64,000 nt of DNA from Leishmania infantum JPCM5 (Eukaryota; Euglenozoa; Kinetoplastea; Trypanosomatida; Trypanosomatidae), in contig NC_009400.2 of NCBI RefSeq assembly GCF_000002875.2, positions 69,501 to 133,500 on the forward strand. Reading direction: 5' to 3'. Positions 20,011 to 29,506 of the stretch are shown piece by piece. Position numbers and translations under genes: made by a program. Within the stretch, counting starts at the first letter, position 1; each line of letters begins with the position of its first letter. The notes below the pieces were generated by a model, which saw only the letters and a program-made list of their open reading frames with translations, had not been told where the DNA came from and ran no database searches.

Positions 20011-20490
20011 AGGGACGCCGTCCTGGGGCAGCGCGCATTCACAAGCACATGCACGGGGAAGCGCATACACTGAAAGCAATGGTGTCGTGAGCCACCACTG
20101 AAACCGACGTGAGCGCCGGCACAGACATGAACGAAGTCGCGCGCGCGCAAACAACAAACAACAAAGAAAAGTGTTAGTCGGCCTGCAGAGGAGACCAAAG
20201 ACGTGAGAGACAGAGTGAGAAGTGGAAGGAGAAGCGGCAGGGCAGTGTGTGCGAAGGGGTTGTGGTGGTGGTGGGGGGGGGGAACAACCAACGCGATGCT
20301 GCCAATCCGCCACTATCTCTCTTCCCTTCGCGATCGCCGCTCGCGCAGCCTCCTTCCGGACTTTACTGGGGCACCCATTCCATCACTTCCTTCGTGTCTC
20401 CCGCCATCCCTCCACAGAAGCAGTTGTAAACGGTGCTGCCGAGCACCCGCAAACGCAGGGGCACACGCCACCTCGTCTCTCTGGCGCGTT
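20011..20490. other. 3'UTR region of PRL copy 2
   Basis: No gene. A plus-strand G-run at about 20262-20281 reads as a C-run in the transcript. Confidence 0.5.
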
Positions 20491-21021
20491 TCACATGATA
20501 GCGCAGTTGGCACAGGCAAGAGAACGATCACTCGCCTGGTGATGGCGCGGCCTGTATCGCATGAGCCAATTCAGCTGTACCTGGTTGATGGCACCCTTCC
20601 GCCGCTCTCGAACATAGCCCACGGCGTCCAGCGGAGCCATGTTGCCGTACTCCACCAGTGCCAACGCAACCAAGATCGGTGCCCGTCCTAGACCCGCCAC
20701 GCAATGGACCGCGATAGTCTCCGGCGGCGTCTTGCCGACCTCCAGAGATAGCAAGTCGAGCCAACTGTCAATCACCGCCCGCGTTGGCGGCGCTCCGTCG
20801 TCGAAGGTCCACCCATGCACCTGGATGCCGTTCTTTTCCACCAGCTCGGCATTGTAGGTGGGGCCGCAGGCACGGACGAGGTGGTGCACATTTTGCCGCT
20901 GCAGGAGCTTCACGTAGGTGGGCAGGCTGCTCGGGCTCGGTGCGTCAAGGATGAGGAAGCGGAAAATGACCTCGTCAGTGCCGTTGCGCTTGCAGTCCAC
21001 AATGGTGCCGTTGATGTCCAT
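20491..21021 (-). CDS. PRL: PRL-type (PTP4A) prenylated protein tyrosine phosphatase, copy 2
   Basis: A second PRL phosphatase, 176 residues. The active-site loop is H106-C107-V-A-G-L-G-R113, and the general-acid loop is WTFDDGAPP (71-79), with Thr where copy 1 has Pro. C52 is the likely redox partner of C107. The end is C173-A-I-M, a CAAX box for farnesylation. By eye it shares well over half its residues with copy 1, including long identical blocks (HCVAGLGRAPILVALALVEY), but the N-terminus and the tail before the CAAX box differ. The two copies are therefore old paralogues, not a recent duplication. Unlike copy 1, it carries a full dispersed repeat downstream of its stop, so the two mRNAs may be regulated differently. 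Confidence 0.95.
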   Translation of the reverse strand: MDINGTIVDCKRNGTDEVIFRFLILDAPSPSSLPTYVKLLQRQNVHHLVRACGPTYNAELVEKNGIQVHGWTFDDGAPPTRAVIDSWLDLLSLEVGKTPPETIAVHCVAGLGRAPILVALALVEYGNMAPLDAVGYVRERRKGAINQVQLNWLMRYRPRHHQASDRSLACANCAIM

Positions 21022-23137
21022 CTTTCCGGCGCGAAGGAGGGCGAGGCAGTGACAGTGAGAGACTGAATAGCAACCGAAGAGAAACGATTACAGACGTCCA
21101 CGACGCTTAACGGTCTGGGGACGGACGAGCAACAGGGAGGAAGCTGAGGGTTTTGTTAGGGTGTCTGCAGCCCTCCGACGGATTCACGGGACGGAGAATG
21201 CGATGTGGGGAATCACAGGAGCGCATATGCAAGCACGCGGGTCCGCACTAGAAAAATGAGAGTAGCTCACCTTGCGTGTGCGTGTGCGTGTCGGAGGGGG
21301 GTCGGCTGTGGAAAGAGTAGAGAGAGGCGCTCCGTGTTGCCGCAATCGTGGTCCGCGGCAGTGTCTGAGCGACTTGCTAGCAAACAAGGGGATGGTTACT
21401 GTCACAGAGGTGGAGGAGGCACACTGCAGAGCACGTCGTGCACTACATGCCAACGCAAGCACATGGCAAAGAGCAGAGAGCAAGATTAGGATACGTCGAG
21501 ACTAACGCAAAACACAGAGCGGGGGAAGCCAGGCATGCCGGATGTGCCGGCGCTGAGCTGTGGCTCAAGCACGCGGCATGAGGGAAAGGGTGAGAAAATC
21601 ATCTACAAGACGGCGAGGCCGCAGTCTTGCGGCGGCACCCCGCAAGAAGGGCTAGTGGTCCGTCTGGAAACACAGAGAGAGGCACGCACACACCCGGACA
21701 CAGGCATGTCGCTGTGTGCTTCTAAAGCGACGCGCAGCACACGAGCGCACAGACCTGCACAGCGAAGATGTAACGAAATCAGCGCGCTTTTTTTTTTCGT
21801 GGCTGCTCTCTCTCTCTCTCCTCCCTCAGGTCTCCCGCTTCTCAATACGAATGGGCGCCGCTTGGGCACCTGCATCCTAGTGTGGTAGCGGGCCTCTTCG
21901 ATCGTGGCTAGCTGGCCGACTGCACGCAGAAGCACGAGAAGCTCAATGAGCCTCTCCCTCCTCCCTCCCCTATAACGACAACCACAGTCAACTGGCGGGA
22001 GGAGGGAGGCGTGAAGATGTATGTGAGAAAGAAAGCGTCGTGGAGGCTGGAGAGCGCGGGGTGGGCAGACGAGGCCCCACAAGCGAGGGAAAAGGAGCTG
22101 ACGAAGCACGGCGCAAGGCACACACAGACACTTATGAATAGAGCATGCATGTGTATGAATGGGAAGGTGTGGCGGTGTGGCGGGAGGGGACAGACGTGTA
22201 TGCACACTAAGTCACCGGCCACGGCATTGTCATGGCACACACACACTCTCCCCCGCGGTGTATTGCATCCGCCGGCCGGCATACGCCCCTTACCGTGTGC
22301 ATCCTAACCGAGCGAACGCACTTCCAGAGACAGGACGTACCCTCGCAGAGACGACCCGGAGACGCCACCGTGAAGCAGGCAGCAGTCGCAACACAGAAAC
22401 GAAGAGTCAAGGGGGTGCACGAAAAAGGCATCAGGCAGCTGCAGCAGCCAATGTCAACGCTGCCGCACACAGTCGATAGATGAGGTCCGCGGGCGTGCAT
22501 GCAAGCACAACGAAGGAGACGGAGAAGAAAGTTTCACGTAGAGAAGCGCGGGGAAACAGGACGGAAGAATGCGGGCAAGAGACCTCTCACTCAAGCCACT
22601 CAACTGTCCCTCCCACGGACCCTTCGTCTCCTTTCTTGAGTTTTCAGTCGGGCGCTTCCGCCCGATGCGTGCATTCGCGTGTGTGTCTTCTTGAAGCCAA
22701 TGCAACCCGGTACAAACAAGGGGGAGAAGGCAACGAGCGCGACAAGAAAACGATGCGCTGGTGCGTGGGCGGGTGAGCGATGCTCGAGGCAGCAGACAAA
22801 ACGGCAGACACGCGCACTCGCCTACAAGCGCCGACCACATCCACAGCACTGAGCACAGCGCATCCGGTGACACCCCCTTCGCACGCGCACCAAACCGCAC
22901 ACCGGAAAACGAAAAATAGGAGAAACGTGGCGCGCAGTGGCAGAGAAGGCTACAGACGGGAAAGGGCAAAAAATGACCGGGTTAACGAAAAGAAACGGCT
23001 AACAAAATAACGGACGGCGCGTGCGCGCGTTGTATAGTGGCACGAATCGTGGTGTTGGGTGGCGGCGCGACATGCGCACAGGCTGGTGCACACATACACA
23101 GAGAGGGGAGCCGAGATGGGCTATGGGAAGCACACTC
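21022..23137. other. 2.1 kb spacer
   Basis: No gene supported. It holds the hydrolase 3'UTR and the PRL copy 2 upstream region. Short CT and AT-rich pieces are present (plus-strand T-run at 21789-21798, CTCT run at 21808-21821). Confidence 0.5.
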
Positions 23138-24625
23138 CTACTGATCCTTCTTGCTCTCCTGGGGCGACGGTGAGGACGGTGGTGAGGTGGCGCCGTACTT
23201 ATCCAGAAAACCGAGCACCGTAGCCTCGTACTCGTCCGGCTTTGTGTTGTAGAGGCCGCAGTGAAAGGCGCCCTCACACAAGTACAGCTGTTTCGGCTCC
23301 AGGGCCGTCTCGAACAAAATCTCCGAGTGGCGCATCGGCACCACAGTGTCGCTCATGCCGTGCATGAGCAGTATCGGCCTCGGCGATATCTTGGTGATGC
23401 AGTGCAGGGCCTGGCAATGCTTCGACGGCTTGTTGCCGATGCGCCAGTTCAGCCAGAAGGTGGCGCACCGGCGGAACAGCCGGAAGAGCTCCACGCTATA
23501 GCGTTTCTGGGCAAAGTAGCCGCTGAGCACCATCACCATCTGCTGATCCAGTAGCGTCGCCGACGTGGTGATCGCGTTCTCGGCGATGACAACGTCGATG
23601 TTCTTGTCGATGGCGGCGGCCATGACCACCGAGGAGCCGCCGACGCTGGTGCCCATGGCACAGATGCGCTTGTAGCCGTACTTGGACTGCATGAGATCGC
23701 ACGCCGCTACGACGTCGAAGCGTTCCTTTATGCCAAACGTAAAGCCGCGCATCCTGCCGCTGCTCAGGCCGTGCTCGCGGAAGTCGAACAGCAAACAGCC
23801 GTAGCCGGCATTGTGCAGGAATGGCACATGTCGCTCCCATGAGCGACGGTCGCGGCCACCGCCGTGCACGAGGACAATGCCCATCTCTCTCGCCTTCCCC
23901 GGCGGCGGCGGGACGTACCATCCGCGGAGCTTGTAGTGGTCGGTCGACGAGAACTCGACATCCTCGTAATCGAGGCCGAAGTCCGTTTTGGGGTCGTAGA
24001 TCCACCCTTGCCAGTAGTCGGGGCATCCCTTCATGGTCAGGGCGCTTGCGCCGGGGTGGTGATGGTACCACGGCGGCCGAATAGCCACCTCAGACACAAA
24101 GTACGCCACTGCAAAATAGTAGAAGCAGAGCGTCGCCGCAATAAACTGGACTGCAAAGACGATGCCGTTGTAGAAGATGAGGAAGAGCAGCGGCAGCACC
24201 AGGCACACTAAGATTTTACGCATGGTGGCGGGGCTCACCTTGTCGGACTCGCGCAGATCATCGTCCAGCATCTGCTCATTCGCCTCCACGCCCTTCAGCG
24301 TCGACTGGGGCTCGCGCGCTTGTCGGTTCGCCATCATCTTGGAAAACAAAAGCCGCATGTCACTCCGTGACGTCTCCGGTGTCAGCTGAAGCGCCGTTTT
24401 GCCGTCCTTGTCTTTCAGGTCCACATCAATGTCGCCACGAGAGAGGAGGTAAGATACCAACACCTTGTTGTCGTTCATGCAGGCGTAGTGCAGTGAGGTG
24501 CGGCCATGTGGATCGGGCCTCTTGATGTCAATGTTTCGCTTCATTATGAGCTTGATAATAGTTGGCAGGTCCGACACGTGCGACGCGTCGCGGAGTCGCT
24601 CCATCGTGGACTTCCCCTGCTTCAT
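23138..24625 (-). CDS. Ankyrin-repeat, membrane-anchored alpha/beta hydrolase (serine peptidase clan SC-like)
   Basis: A 495-residue protein with three parts. Residues 10-105 form ankyrin repeats (PDPHGRTSLHYACMNDNKVL at 38-57, DKDGKTALQL at 72-81). Residues 136-180 form a hydrophobic segment long enough for one or two membrane passes. Residues 220-475 form an alpha/beta hydrolase domain with the oxyanion HGGGRDR (254-260) and nucleophile elbow G-T-S327-V-G. Acid and base are likely D426 (MHGMSDTVVP) and H455 (GAFHCGL). The catalytic triad is therefore complete. Such domains are often labelled clan SC, S9/S33-like serine peptidases, but lipase, thioesterase or depalmitoylase activity is equally possible. 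The start at 24625 is the first ATG after the GGGA/CCCT array and a CGCAG acceptor. A Pro/Ser-rich tail ends the protein. Confidence 0.85.
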   Translation of the reverse strand: MKQGKSTMERLRDASHVSDLPTIIKLIMKRNIDIKRPDPHGRTSLHYACMNDNKVLVSYLLSRGDIDVDLKDKDGKTALQLTPETSRSDMRLLFSKMMANRQAREPQSTLKGVEANEQMLDDDLRESDKVSPATMRKILVCLVLPLLFLIFYNGIVFAVQFIAATLCFYYFAVAYFVSEVAIRPPWYHHHPGASALTMKGCPDYWQGWIYDPKTDFGLDYEDVEFSSTDHYKLRGWYVPPPPGKAREMGIVLVHGGGRDRRSWERHVPFLHNAGYGCLLFDFREHGLSSGRMRGFTFGIKERFDVVAACDLMQSKYGYKRICAMGTSVGGSSVVMAAAIDKNIDVVIAENAITTSATLLDQQMVMVLSGYFAQKRYSVELFRLFRRCATFWLNWRIGNKPSKHCQALHCITKISPRPILLMHGMSDTVVPMRHSEILFETALEPKQLYLCEGAFHCGLYNTKPDEYEATVLGFLDKYGATSPPSSPSPQESKKDQ

Positions 24626-24693
24626 CGCGAAGAGAAGCGGGTGCGGAGATTATCGTTGTGTACAGGTATGCGAGTGTAGGCCTATCGCTGGAA

Positions 24694-24849
24694 CTGCGCA
24701 CGTGTGTTTTGTGGGGATGAAGGGAGGGAGGGAGGGAGGGAGGGATGAAGGGAGGGAGGGAGGGAGGGAGGGAGGGAGGGAGGGAGGGATGAAGGGAGGG
24801 AGGGAGGGAGGGAGGGAGGGAGGGAGGGAGGGAGGGAGGGAGGGAGGGG
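24694..24849 (-). promoter_or_regulatory. GGGA array acting as polypyrimidine tract, with predicted trans-splice acceptor
   Basis: Plus-strand GGGA tetranucleotides run from 24714 to 24849, broken only by three GGGATGAA units. In the transcript this is a 136-base CCCT array. The first AG after it on the sense strand (TGCGCAG, AG at 24694-24695) would give a 68-base 5'UTR for the hydrolase. The plus strand has dozens of G-triplets and could form quadruplexes. Confidence 0.7.
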
Positions 24850-25364
24850 TGGTGCAGGTGTCTATGAAAATCTTTGCGTTCGTCATGATGGCAAAGGCGT
24901 TGACGAGGCGTACGCACAGAGTGAGGAAGTATGTGTCTGCGTGTGTGTGAAGACAGTGATGGGGGCGCGCGCGCGAGAAGAGGGCTCTCAGCATTTGCAT
25001 GTGCAAGATACAAGTGCGAGTGGGCAGTAGCCGCGCGCTGCAGGCGCAGCGGGCTGTGCTTCCGCATGCCCTCCTGCATGTCCCTCTCTCCGTCTAACGC
25101 CACGGTAGCAGGAGCCACGCTGCTGTCATGGATGTCAGCAGCGAAGACGTGAAGCCCTGACGTCGGCACCGCTGCGCACGCTGCTAGCTCTTCGTTGTAT
25201 GGTCCTGTGACCAGGTGCGCACACGCACACGCCCCATCATCTGCTCCAAGAGGCGCGTGGGGCGGCCCTTGTAGCTTGGAGGAGGAAGGCGCGAAAAGGA
25301 CGCTGGCGGGAGCGCCGCACACGGGCACATCAGTGAGTCTCCGGGGCCCCAGCACTCTCCCCCT
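24850..25364. other. 3'UTR/spacer of the helical-repeat gene
   Basis: No gene. Mixed sequence between the stop at 25365 and the GGGA array. Confidence 0.5.
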
Positions 25365-28300
25365 CTACAGCAGAGCCGCTGTCAGATACTCAGCCCCCAC
25401 CCCCTCCTCCACCATGGACTCTGCAACGAGGCGAGTGACATGCGGCGGCAGAGCGGCCTCCTGGTCTCGCATGAACAGCCCCCATGCCGTCGCCAGCGCC
25501 TTCTTCTGGCGTTGCTGGTGCGCGACGGGTATGTACAGGCGCTGGCGACGCTCTGCCGTGCCACGCTGCCGCGTCTCAAAAGTGCCGTCGCGCTGCTGAT
25601 CGGCCGCCACAGCGGTGAGGAACGCCTTCTCGGAGCTCTGGTCCGCCCCCGGCGAACGTGGTACCCCATTCACTGGCAGCATGCTGCCCTGGTAACCGAT
25701 AATGTCGAAGACGAGGCGCACAGGCGCGTGCAGGTGGCCCAGTCCCAGAAGGCAGTGAAGCACTACCACCCGCCGCAGCACCGCCGGCAGCGACGCCGCC
25801 GCGCATTCCTGTAGGAAAGACGCCAAATCGCGATGGCGATGCAACGCCAGTAGCGCACACGCGTGCGCCGCCTGAGTCATATGTTGTCCATCAACTGTCA
25901 GCAGAGGACCGCCTGACTCCGCCGCCGCTTCGACTGCTGCAGCTGATGTGTCGCCAGCCGCACGCATGGCTGCCACACGCGTGCTGAAGGGTACCAGCGC
26001 CTCTGCTTGGCCGTAGTCCAACATCGCCACCGCCGCGACGGCCACCGTCAGCTCATTGTACGGCGAGAGCGAAAGCAAAGCCGAGTGCCGGCCCCGTCCG
26101 TGCCTCAGCGACCGAAAGAAGTGCAAAGCCAGTTCTGTCCTCCCACTGCGGGCTGCCGCACACAAGCAGTAGAGGTAGTTCATGAAGCCGTCCGCCTGGC
26201 GGTGCTGCAGGTGCGTCATGAGGCGCAGTGGAACCACCCACGAAGCGTGCTTGAGTGCGACCAGCTGCAAGTCTCGTAAGACCGACGGCGAGGCATGGTC
26301 AGCCTCACCACCAGGAACGTACCGTAGCACGCGGAAGGCGTCCTGCCACGACTGCTGCTTGAGGTTGAGGAGGAGCGTTGGGAGAGTGCGCTCGTCAGGC
26401 ATTAGCTGGTACCTCATCTCGAAGGCGGTAACGGTGCGCAGGGCAGAGGTCCACGTGTGCGTGATGGAGATGCTCTGCAGTCCGCTGAGGATCGCGCGCT
26501 CGTGAGCCGCGGAGACGCGGTACGCTGACGCTTCATGGGCAGCCTCCAGCATGGCTAGCGCGTGCAGCCAGCGAACCGATGGAGCGCAAGAGAGGTACTT
26601 GGTCACAGAATCGCTAGAGGTGTCCGAAGCGCCCGAAAATAATGGTGGGGTCACCGTGTCTGCCATGCACAAGAACAGGCATTGAGCCAGCGCGTTTGGC
26701 ACAGGCACGCCCAGATCGCCGAGAGCCTTCGCCAGCTGGCCAAACATGTGTAGGCGAATAAAGCGCACTTGTGGCTCGTGGCTCAGTAGCGGCGAGCACA
26801 CCGACTCCACTGCGGCCTTGATGGCATAGCGCGCCTTGTCGGAAAGCGCGACAAGCGTCCTGCAGCCGCGATGTATCCTCGTGCTGCCCTGTGCCGGTAG
26901 CGATACAGAGACCACGCCGCCAGCGGCGCTCGACGTGGGTCTGGAGTGCACGCGGTCCGCAGCGATCATGTGCTTCGTCTCGTCGAGTGCGGCAAACAAG
27001 GCCGACAGAAACTTTTCCTTGCCGGTCTTGGATTGGGCATGGATGTACGGGTGGAGAGGGAAGAGCAGCGTCGCCAGTGCCCGCCAGCACGTCTCCGCGG
27101 CTGCGACGTCTTCGCATGGCGCGGGCTTCGACGCAGCCTGCGAGAGCAGCGATGCGGCGCCGGCAGCGGCAGACACACTGGGGTTGGATGTGCGTGACCT
27201 TGGCAAACGTGTAGACGCGGCAGACTCCTTCGCGGACTCGGCTCCAACTCCTTCACCTTCGCCGAGAGGCGTCTGCGCCGGTGGTCCTCGATCCGTTCCG
27301 CCGCTGCCTACGCCTGCGATGTGCCTCATGAACAGCAGGGCCACCTCAGCAACAACCCCCTCGCCTGCGTGGCACAGCAGTCGATCCACGACGGTCCTGT
27401 CGCGCAGGCACCGGGCGAGTATGATGGGGTGGCTGGCAGCCACTTGGCGGATCACTTGCAGATGCGCGAGCGCGTACAGCGGCGGCCGACCGCTCCTTTC
27501 AGCGGAGCGACGCCCAAACGCCGAATCGGCGGCACGCGCCGCACCGCTCAGCTGATGTGCGCCGCCGCGGGGGGGCGCGAAGGGGAAGAGCACCGCCTTC
27601 ACAGCCTTCAGCCCGTCAAACGTGTCCGCACGTGTGTCGGCCGACGTGGCGGTGGTCGCCTCCTCCGTGTCTGCGAGTGCGAGGTGCCGTCGCTGCCAGT
27701 TGACAACGCACTGCACCACTTCCAACACGGCACCACGACGGCGCAGCTCCGCAACAATCGCCTGCTGCTCCGACTTGAGCCCTGGCAGGGATGCCGCCGG
27801 CGTATCGGCCAAGAGGGTTGACGTGGCGTCTATCGCGCGCGGCCGGCTCAAACTGTAGGCCACGCACACAAGTTCGGCGGTGCGACAAGCTGCGAGGGCC
27901 TCACGCGGCTGTGAGGCAAAACTCTGGACGGGTCCTGCAGCGGTTTTCGAGGGGGTGGAAGAGAGCGGCGTCGCTGCCGTCGCCTGATTTGCCGTCGTTT
28001 GATTTGCCGCCAGTGCATCAGGTGCCCGCCCCCACGTCTCTCTCACGTACGGGGGCAGCGGCCATTCATCTCTCACCGCCTTGTGTCTGGTAGTCCGCTG
28101 CACAGACAACGGAAGCCCATCGACGACAGCAGCTGCGCGAACCCAGTCGCCGCTCTCACACAGGAGGCGTGCCACTGCAGCCCACGCGCGCGCCTTCGCC
28201 GCCGGCGCACCGGCAATCAACCCAGGCAGTGGTGCAGGCACCGCCCGCGGCGAAGAAGAGGCATACGAGGAGCTCAGATGCGTCACGACTGCGGACTGCG

Positions 28301-28493
28301 TGTCACTGTTGGCGATGCTAGCCGTCCGCCCCGCTGAACCCTTAGCTGACACCAGGCAGCTGTCTTCGAAGGTGCGCTGCACAAAGACGGCGATGTCCAG
28401 CGGTGCCATGGTAGCACACTCATCCATCATCAGCGCCATCCACGTGTGGCGCGTCGGCTTCGATGCACGCGACCATGACGACCGCACGAGCAT
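25365..28493 (-). CDS. Large helical-repeat protein, possibly PPR, probably mitochondrial
   Basis: No family is certain. The 1042-residue product is almost all alpha-helical, with low-complexity Ala/Ser linkers. From about residue 680 to 840 successive units of roughly 35 residues resemble pentatricopeptide repeats: TWTSALRTVTAFEMR...PDERTLPTLL, then SWQDAFRVLRYV, SWVVPLRLMTHL and TELALHFFRSL. Trp at unit starts is common in trypanosomatid PPR proteins. The N-terminus (MLVRSSWSRASKPTRH) is basic and Ser-rich like a mitochondrial presequence. PPR proteins bind organellar RNA, and trypanosomatids have many in mitochondrial ribosomes and RNA processing. I chose the ATG at 28493 because an acceptor-like CTCTGCTGGCCAG lies 29 bases upstream; further in-frame ATGs occur at residues 19, 22, 23 and 30. 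Confidence 0.7.
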   Translation of the reverse strand: MLVRSSWSRASKPTRHTWMALMMDECATMAPLDIAVFVQRTFEDSCLVSAKGSAGRTASIANSDTQSAVVTHLSSSYASSSPRAVPAPLPGLIAGAPAAKARAWAAVARLLCESGDWVRAAAVVDGLPLSVQRTTRHKAVRDEWPLPPYVRETWGRAPDALAANQTTANQATAATPLSSTPSKTAAGPVQSFASQPREALAACRTAELVCVAYSLSRPRAIDATSTLLADTPAASLPGLKSEQQAIVAELRRRGAVLEVVQCVVNWQRRHLALADTEEATTATSADTRADTFDGLKAVKAVLFPFAPPRGGAHQLSGAARAADSAFGRRSAERSGRPPLYALAHLQVIRQVAASHPIILARCLRDRTVVDRLLCHAGEGVVAEVALLFMRHIAGVGSGGTDRGPPAQTPLGEGEGVGAESAKESAASTRLPRSRTSNPSVSAAAGAASLLSQAASKPAPCEDVAAAETCWRALATLLFPLHPYIHAQSKTGKEKFLSALFAALDETKHMIAADRVHSRPTSSAAGGVVSVSLPAQGSTRIHRGCRTLVALSDKARYAIKAAVESVCSPLLSHEPQVRFIRLHMFGQLAKALGDLGVPVPNALAQCLFLCMADTVTPPLFSGASDTSSDSVTKYLSCAPSVRWLHALAMLEAAHEASAYRVSAAHERAILSGLQSISITHTWTSALRTVTAFEMRYQLMPDERTLPTLLLNLKQQSWQDAFRVLRYVPGGEADHASPSVLRDLQLVALKHASWVVPLRLMTHLQHRQADGFMNYLYCLCAAARSGRTELALHFFRSLRHGRGRHSALLSLSPYNELTVAVAAVAMLDYGQAEALVPFSTRVAAMRAAGDTSAAAVEAAAESGGPLLTVDGQHMTQAAHACALLALHRHRDLASFLQECAAASLPAVLRRVVVLHCLLGLGHLHAPVRLVFDIIGYQGSMLPVNGVPRSPGADQSSEKAFLTAVAADQQRDGTFETRQRGTAERRQRLYIPVAHQQRQKKALATAWGLFMRDQEAALPPHVTRLVAESMVEEGVGAEYLTAALL

Positions 28494-28521
28494 CGACGTT
28501 GGATACGGTTCGTTGTTGATC

Positions 28522-28545
28522 CTGGCCAGCAGAGAGGCAGGGGCA
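28522..28545 (-). promoter_or_regulatory. Possible trans-splice acceptor for helical-repeat gene
   Basis: The sense strand reads CCCCTGCCTCTCTGCTGGCCAG, with AG at 28522-28523, 29 bases before the ATG. A second tract ending CCACCACAG lies further upstream (AG at 28561-28562). Confidence 0.4.
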
Positions 28546-29506
28546 TGTGTACTACCTTATCTGTGGTGGTGGAGAGGCAGCGGCAGTTGCGCATGTGCAT
28601 CTGAGCGTAGCCGGAAAAGTACGGGAAGGAGTGTCGGTGCCGGCAGACCCCGTGAGGGGCGCAGGCAGCGAGCCAATACGAAACGCAAAGGGCAAGCGGT
28701 GATGACGAGCATGGGGTAGGGAGTAACACCTTTCCGAAGCAGAGAGCGCACCTGATCACCGCAGGCGCCATCATATCCGCCCACCGCCCACGGGATCAAT
28801 GCGCGCGCCGCGGCAGCAGGCCCCCTCCATGCACGCACGCGTGGAAAGGGGAGAGCCAAGCCGAGGAAGAGGTGGAGTCCCGGAGCAATGAGACGGTGGG
28901 GGTGAGGAGAGCCGCTAGCCGAAGCCGCGACTCACGCCTCCACAAGCGCAGATGCGGCCCGCTGCGCTGTGTCGGCCTTTCCACTTTCCGTGTGTGTTTG
29001 TGTGGGTTTGTCTGTGTGTTGTGGCGCACAGAGAAAAGTGCGTCTTTGGGAACAGGAGCGACCGGAGAGATGCACAGCACTGCCCGTCAGCGCGCACGCC
29101 ACACAGGGCGAAGCAGCAGCAGCAGCGGAGGAGGAGGAGCCACGAAACAAGAGCACCGCATATCGAGAGTGCACGCTTTCTAACGCAGACGCAGACGCAG
29201 ACGCAAGTGTGCACTCGTGGCTCAAGGCGGGAGTAGAAGGGGCGCGAAAGGGAGTCTGGCGCCGCAGGTTTGCGCAAGGAAGCGCTCCGGCCGCCTCCAC
29301 ACCGGGCAGCTTAGCATGTCCTCTTCATCCCGCGGGGTCGCTTATGAAGAGGACAAGAAATCTGCGGAGCTGCCAGCTTCCGAGGCGCTGCTCGCGACAT
29401 ACTCTGCCGCATCGCCTTCGCCGATAGAAGGAAGGCGGCGGGTGTGGTGGCAGACGCCGTCGCTACAGCAGCCGGCGCTGCGCGACACGGAAAAGCCTTC
29501 TTGAAG
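28546..29506. other. Spacer, IP3 receptor 3'UTR region
   Basis: No gene supported. It contains a GCAGCAGCAGCAGC run near 29112-29126 and a GCAGAC repeat near 29185-29204. Confidence 0.5.
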
